A stretch of 64,000 nucleotides of DNA, taken from NCBI GenBank assembly GCA_021234535.1, contig CM037842.1, positions 22,445,106 through 22,509,105 on the forward strand. Reading direction: 5' to 3'. The notes beneath the pieces were generated by a model. That model made no database searches and had not been told where the DNA came from. It worked only from the letters and a program-made list of their open reading frames with translations. The position numbers and the translations under genes were made by a program. This DNA is from Stichopus chloronotus. Taxonomy: Eukaryota > Echinodermata > Holothuroidea > Aspidochirotida > Stichopodidae. Shown here one piece after another: positions 59,098 through 64,000 of the stretch; within the stretch, counting starts at the first letter, position 1; the number at the start of each line of letters is the position of its first letter.

Positions 59098-61760
59098 CTG
59101 AGGTAGAGGTAGGCAAGATGGGTTTGTCACTTTCCAAAAGAAAATGTTGTCAACAGTCACACAAATGTGAATGCCCTTTGTTTGACATTATCTGCCTTGC
59201 ATTATAAAATACTGTATCATATACAGTAGCTAGACAGTGGCTTTCATATTCATATTACAATTGAAGGAGCAATCAGCAAATTTATTGTCAAACTGAAAAG
59301 AAGCCTTGGACAGCAGAATGAGAAATATGTTGCTAGTCACAAACCTGCCAGACACATGCCAAGGCTTGGTGTTGTAGGTCATGTCAGGTCATTTTACATA
59401 CAGTCTATCAAAGACAGGTATTAGGTTGGTGCAAGGCTAAGATGATGATAGGGGAAAGTATGTACAACACAGTCTCTAAGATGTGAATGTCATTGAACTT
59501 CCATTTGACTTTGTAAAATCCAGAAGGTGATAGGTCAAGTAGATTCCTGTTCTTGGCAGTGGTGTATCAGCATGCTTCCAACTGGTGCTTTTACAGTAAG
59601 CTCACTTCATTCCTCCTATCGATGCAAAAAAAGAATACATAAATCTGACATGCAATGCAATATTTCACAATGAGATACCTAAAATTATTTTATGACAGCA
59701 AGTATGCATCATCTTGATATCTGATGCTATAAATTCATTACCTGTACAGTATGTTCAAAGGTCAGCTGATATACAGTAACCAAAACTTATCACGCCTTAT
59801 ACGCAAAATTGTATATGTACAATGTGGAACAACTTGTGTACCACTGAACATTGCTGCTCACAATTAAAACCAATACAGGTGGTAGGTGCAAGATACCATG
59901 AACATATACAAAATGTACATTGTAAAGTATTTTGCTTGTTGACAAAACTTCAATCATCATAATATATCATATTAAATCATTGTGTTGTATTACATTACCA
60001 ATGAGTAACACAACGCTGGCATGCATGAACTATAGGAGCACTGTAAGTCTGTACAGTAACATAAACATGAGTTCGGCATGACTGACTTATGTGTACCTGC
60101 ATAAACTCATTACCTCTCACAAGCTTTGGCATCTTTCTCAGTTCATTGGCAAAAAATGCAGATTTAAAAGGCTGGTAGGCTAAATTGTGTTTAAGCCAAA
60201 TATTGCATTTAAATACCTATTTCACACCTCTTTGTCATGTCCAAACAGTTTACAGTACAATGCTGACATACCTGTAATCTGTCAAACAAAGATATTCAGC
60301 TTACATTTTTTCGCCGGGAACAAATGTCAATTACTGAGTCATTAAGATACACTTGATTCTCAAGCAAATATCTGCCAGACAATTTACTTCTTTGATATTA
60401 CTCACAAGCAACCAATGTTTCAAATTCAACTCATCACTGTTGTGATTTTTATAGATCTACAATTAGAGCAGCACTAAAAAACAAATTTATTCATTGTAGT
60501 CTTCCTACATGTCGCCTTGGTCTTACCAAAGATTCTTAAGAGATTTATATGTGACAAGTTTTACATGAAATACCATTCAGTAGTGAAGGATGACATCACC
60601 GGCCGCCTGGTAGGTTAAAGTCACCAGCTGTACAGTGTTACAATGGCGAGCAAAACGAAGGTGACATATTCTGCAATTGATTGCAGCAACACGCTTATTA
60701 AGACCCCACATAACTCATATCGGTTCCTGAGAGACACAAAGGCATCGTCATTTGGTTGAGGCAAATTATTCATAAATGTGGTTTTTCTCTCAAAGGTTGT
60801 ACAGAAAGTTTTCATAGTATGCCAAGTTAGGGCGCTGTTACCCATTAGTCTTAAATTTTACCTCACTTCCGTAATTACACAGTCTCCTGTACAAAACCGT
60901 GCAAGTGTCCTACAGTATCTTCCCCAATGTTTGGACGCACATGTATACAGAACATTGCAGTGCATAAACAAGCAAAATGGGCAAACAACCAGTGCCAGGA
61001 CTGATAAGGCAATGTAACGTTGCTGCACTTGCAAAGGCGGCCAAGAGCATCCTCTTCGCAGTTGCCGACTAATGTTACAAATTTCCAAATCATCAGTTTG
61101 ACCACTCAGTGGAACTGTTCGTGATAGTTTTTGTTGCTAGCTGGTTCATGGGTAATTGCTGCAGGTTTACACATGAGATTTGTTTAAAAGGACACTCTTC
61201 ATGTAACCATGTTCATGCTAATGTTAGTGGGTGCGCAAAAATTGGCAGGTTTACATCGTATCGTTAACTTAAGTAAATGTTGGATAAAATAGAGTTCGTG
61301 AAAAAATTCCTACCAGATTCAGTCAAGCTACTAGCATATGGAACTTTAAACTTGCCAAAACAAGACTATTACATTCATAGGGAATTTAAATTTTCAGCAG
61401 TTGGAAATTTCAACGTTTTACGTTGTCGTTAGATGCACAAAGTGTTATACATCCATGCTACACCAACGATAATTTAACACATTTCAAGGTACAATCATAG
61501 CATGTTGGATCAAATGACTGGTAAAATTTAATTTAGACTTGCGAAAAAATGTAATTAGATTTGCAGGGATTTTATATTTCCAACAACTAGAAATTCCATG
61601 GTTTTTACGTTAGATGTTAGAAGTAAGTTAGAAGTTTCATACATCCATGCTACTGCTAACCTAGGCCTAAGTACTCACGATAACGTTAGCCTAGCCTATA
61701 GGCCAGGCTGAAGTTAATCCCTATACTACACGTACACAACACGTCCAAAACTCCACTTAC
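59098..61760. other. Probable first intron of the FAM234-like gene
   Basis: The acceptor at 59098 implies an upstream exon. No coding exon is seen. A second possible donor (GTGAG|gtaaaa on the minus strand at about 60858) lies within this stretch and could mark an alternative first exon. Confidence 0.4.
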
Positions 61761-61990
61761 CACAGCTGTCAATATTTCAGTACGAAACTGTGTGACTGAA
61801 AAGTAACATTTTAACAGAAACTATTCCATTTCCAACTTCAAAACTACACGGCTGGGTTAGAAAAATTGCGAAGTACATACAGGCCTAGGCTAGTTAATAG
61901 TTTATACCCCTACCGGCATTTTTCCGACGCCTCTATAATGACAAACGTTGGCATAAATTACGACTCCGGTTCACTTCAGGAGGCCGAAGG
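61761..61990 (-). promoter_or_regulatory. Candidate non-coding first exon and promoter region of the FAM234-like gene
   Basis: On the minus strand GCTGTG|gtaagt at 61761 is a consensus donor and the best one upstream of the coding start. The exon start is not defined; the sequence to about 62000 becomes richer in CpG. No TATA box was identified. The evidence is a single splice site plus position, so this is tentative. Confidence 0.3.
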
Positions 61991-62310
61991 TTCAGCCTCA
62001 AGAGACGGGAATGTACGTAAGACCAGAGAGCCGGATCGGAGTTGATGCATGAGAGATGATGAGAGAGAAAGGTTCATGAGAGCGAAGAATCACGGGGCCG
62101 ACGGTTCACTTGAGTGAAAGTTAACGAGACGGGCTCAATTAAGAATCTGTGGACACACACACAAACGACTATGATAGGCTTGAATGAGCACTGGTAGTGC
62201 TGTTAGCAATACCAGTGTGGGTTCATGAGGCCGATGGTCCAAGAGGAAAAAGAATCCTATACAGTGCTAAGTAACCAAAATTATAAGCTGAAGGGACGAA
62301 GAGGTAGTAG

Positions 62311-63418
62311 CAGTGGCGGAGCTACTGTCTGGTCAGCCACCCCCCTCCCTCCCGTGACCCCAAATAGACTGAAATGGATTACCGGCTCCCTTTTCAAGGC
62401 GCCCTTGTCAACTTTCTCCAAGAACAGAAATAGTAATAAAAAGGACAGAAAAAGATCAGAATGAGAACAAATTGAAAATGTGAAGAAAATGCAAGTTTGA
62501 GTAGCCTTCTGTAACGGCACTGCAGCATTTAGGAAATGAAAATGGTGCTGCCATTTTCTTCCTTCAAACTTTCTGTGGGCCTAGGCCCCTATTCATCATG
62601 AAATTTGCAAATTTTCTCTCTTTCAGCGGAATACTTCCAATATGAGATGAAATTTTCATCCAAGAAAATACTGACAATGCTCTTTCCTAGAGTTTACTAG
62701 TTAAGCCTGCGAGGGAATGGCAATAGGAGTATTTATGTTTTTTCCCATTTTTGGCTCACTCATCTCCAAATCGACTATGCTAGCGTAGTCTGCAGTCTTC
62801 AAACAATTTTCAGTTCACCCCGATAAAAAAAAAAATCCTGTTGCATCAGGGGCATAATGTATTTATATTCGTTGATATCCCGGCCCTGATCCATGTCCCA
62901 CACCAAGTAAAAAAGCACTAGCTACACCATATAGCGACTCCTTTTCAGTCTGTGTAGTCCTATAATGGCTCTGCTGTTGACCCCAAGCAAGCAATCATTG
63001 TCCACACTTCACTGTCCCGATAAAAAGTGTGAGACCGAAGATATGTTCATCCCCACCCAAATATTTACCAAATGCTCTAATAATAAAAGAAAGAGGATGC
63101 ATAGTCTATGATTCTTGTATCAACTCAAGATCTGAGATGTATTAGCATTTTCATAGAGTAAGTTTTGCTCTCATTAATGTGAGAAATGCACAAACATGAG
63201 ATCCCTCATTCAAAACCATGCAGATGCAGCTCGCATCTGGGAAGTGCGGTTTCCTGTCTGAAAACAAACTTTTCTTGTACGCCCCGCGCCAGCTGATGGT
63301 CACCGCTTTGTTTCGATAGTCCTGCAATTGCCCTCCCCCGTATCTTTGAGGAGCAGTTGCGCCCGTATAAAAGTCATTTAGGCGCCCTTTCTGACTGAAA
63401 CTGTCAACTCCGCCACTA
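62311..63418. mobile_element. hAT-like (Tip100-type terminus) non-autonomous element, about 1.1 kb
   Basis: The left end CAGTGGCGGAG and right end CTCCGCCACTA are inverted repeats. CAGTGGCG is a typical start of Tip100/Zaphod-group hAT elements. Flanking octamers GGTAGTAG and GGTAGAAA share 6 of 8 bases. Both ends carry a GGCGCCCTT word (62398 on the left, 63381 on the right, direct orientation). No transposase ORF is visible. Confidence 0.7.
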
Positions 63419-63489
63419 GGTAGAAAAGGAGGACGTCTATACCTGGTTCTTCCTTATTTTTTCAGGTGACTTCATTTTGTAGGTGATTT

Positions 63490-64000
63490 TTGGAGGTGAA
63501 CTGTGTGAAATTAAGAATTTTGTCATTTTGACAAAATGTTTTAACTCGGCAAAGTGACAATTTTCAGAATTTTGCCATTTTGATGAGTTGTTTTATTTCG
63601 GCAAAACTAAACAGTTCGAATTTTGCCATTTTCACGAGATATTGTAACTTTGCAAAATAACATCTTTCGGAATTTGAACGTTTTGACAAGTTTATTAAAT
63701 CGCCAAATTTCCCAATTTTGTCATTTTGAAAACTTCATTTAAGTCGTCAAATTGAATTCTACAAAAAAGTCATTTTGCGGAGATAGTTCCTCGAGATTTC
63801 TTTCGCTTGTCCCGTCTACGTTTCCGTAAATTTTGTCCTTTAAAAAGATGCTGAATAGCGTCAAAATGATAAATTTAATACTTTTGTCATTTTGAGGAGT
63901 TTATTAAGTCGTCAAAATGTCAGTTTAACGAAAATTGTCATTTTGCCGTGATGGTTCTTTTTTCTTTTGCATGTCCCTTCTACGCTTCAGTATAGTTTTA
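63490..64000. repeat. Degenerate tandem repeat based on ATTTTGTCATTTTGA, cut by the window edge
   Basis: TTTTG(T/C)CATTTT(G/C)A words alternate with TTTATTAAGTCG(T/C)CAAAAT-type words every 50-60 bases. A longer period is visible too: a CTTTTGCATGTCCCTTCTACG block at 63975 repeats the CTTTCGCTTGTCCCGTCTACG block at 63801. The array continues past the right edge. Confidence 0.75.

Overview
This looks like a window from an animal nuclear genome, most likely a marine invertebrate deuterostome such as an echinoderm. I infer this from small phase-matched exons in multi-kilobase introns, AT-rich sequence, many short hairpin-ended and TTAA- or hAT-type DNA elements, Gypsy and BEL/Pao retroelement remnants, and tRNA-derived SINEs. 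Nothing prokaryotic is present: no operons, no long ORFs. I could not assign a species.

The main gene lies on the minus strand from about 59.1 kb to 23.4 kb. Ten coding exons join in phase into at least 599 residues. They encode a type II membrane protein with a charged cytoplasmic N-terminus, one transmembrane helix and an extracellular FG-GAP/beta-propeller-like region with Asp-rich loops. I assign it to the FAM234 (ITFG3) family with moderate confidence. The 3' end is uncertain. A second minus-strand gene, about 16.4 to 14.2 kb, shows four consecutive exons. They encode an acidic protein with several dibasic sites and a partial EF-hand loop; I do not recognise the family, and its 5' end is not found. 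One further orphan exon is likely at about 1.5 to 1.7 kb on the same strand.

The rest is mostly repeat. From left to right: a LINE 3' end and a decayed Gypsy-type element (3.5-6.1 kb); SINEs (6.4-9.9 kb); a degenerate array rich in TGACCTTTGACCT (10.7-12.5 kb); two copies of a 352-bp TTAA MITE (15.3 and 19.1 kb), the second nested in a hAT-like element; an AT-rich intron landscape; two intronic minisatellites (30 bp at 31.3 kb, 29 bp at 35.3 kb); another TTAA element (34.0 kb); a cluster of hairpin-ended elements (26.0, 36.8-43.6, 47.4-49.0 and 54.7-57.1 kb); and hAT-like elements at 52.8 and 62.3 kb.

The least expected structure is the hairpin-ended family. Its copies start with a GC-stem hairpin followed by a short block X, and end with the complement of X plus A-rich sequence. 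X and its partner differ between subfamilies but stay complementary. The interiors carry many perfect DR1 nuclear-receptor half-site pairs, and two copies have captured a piece of BEL/Pao gag in an already frameshifted state.
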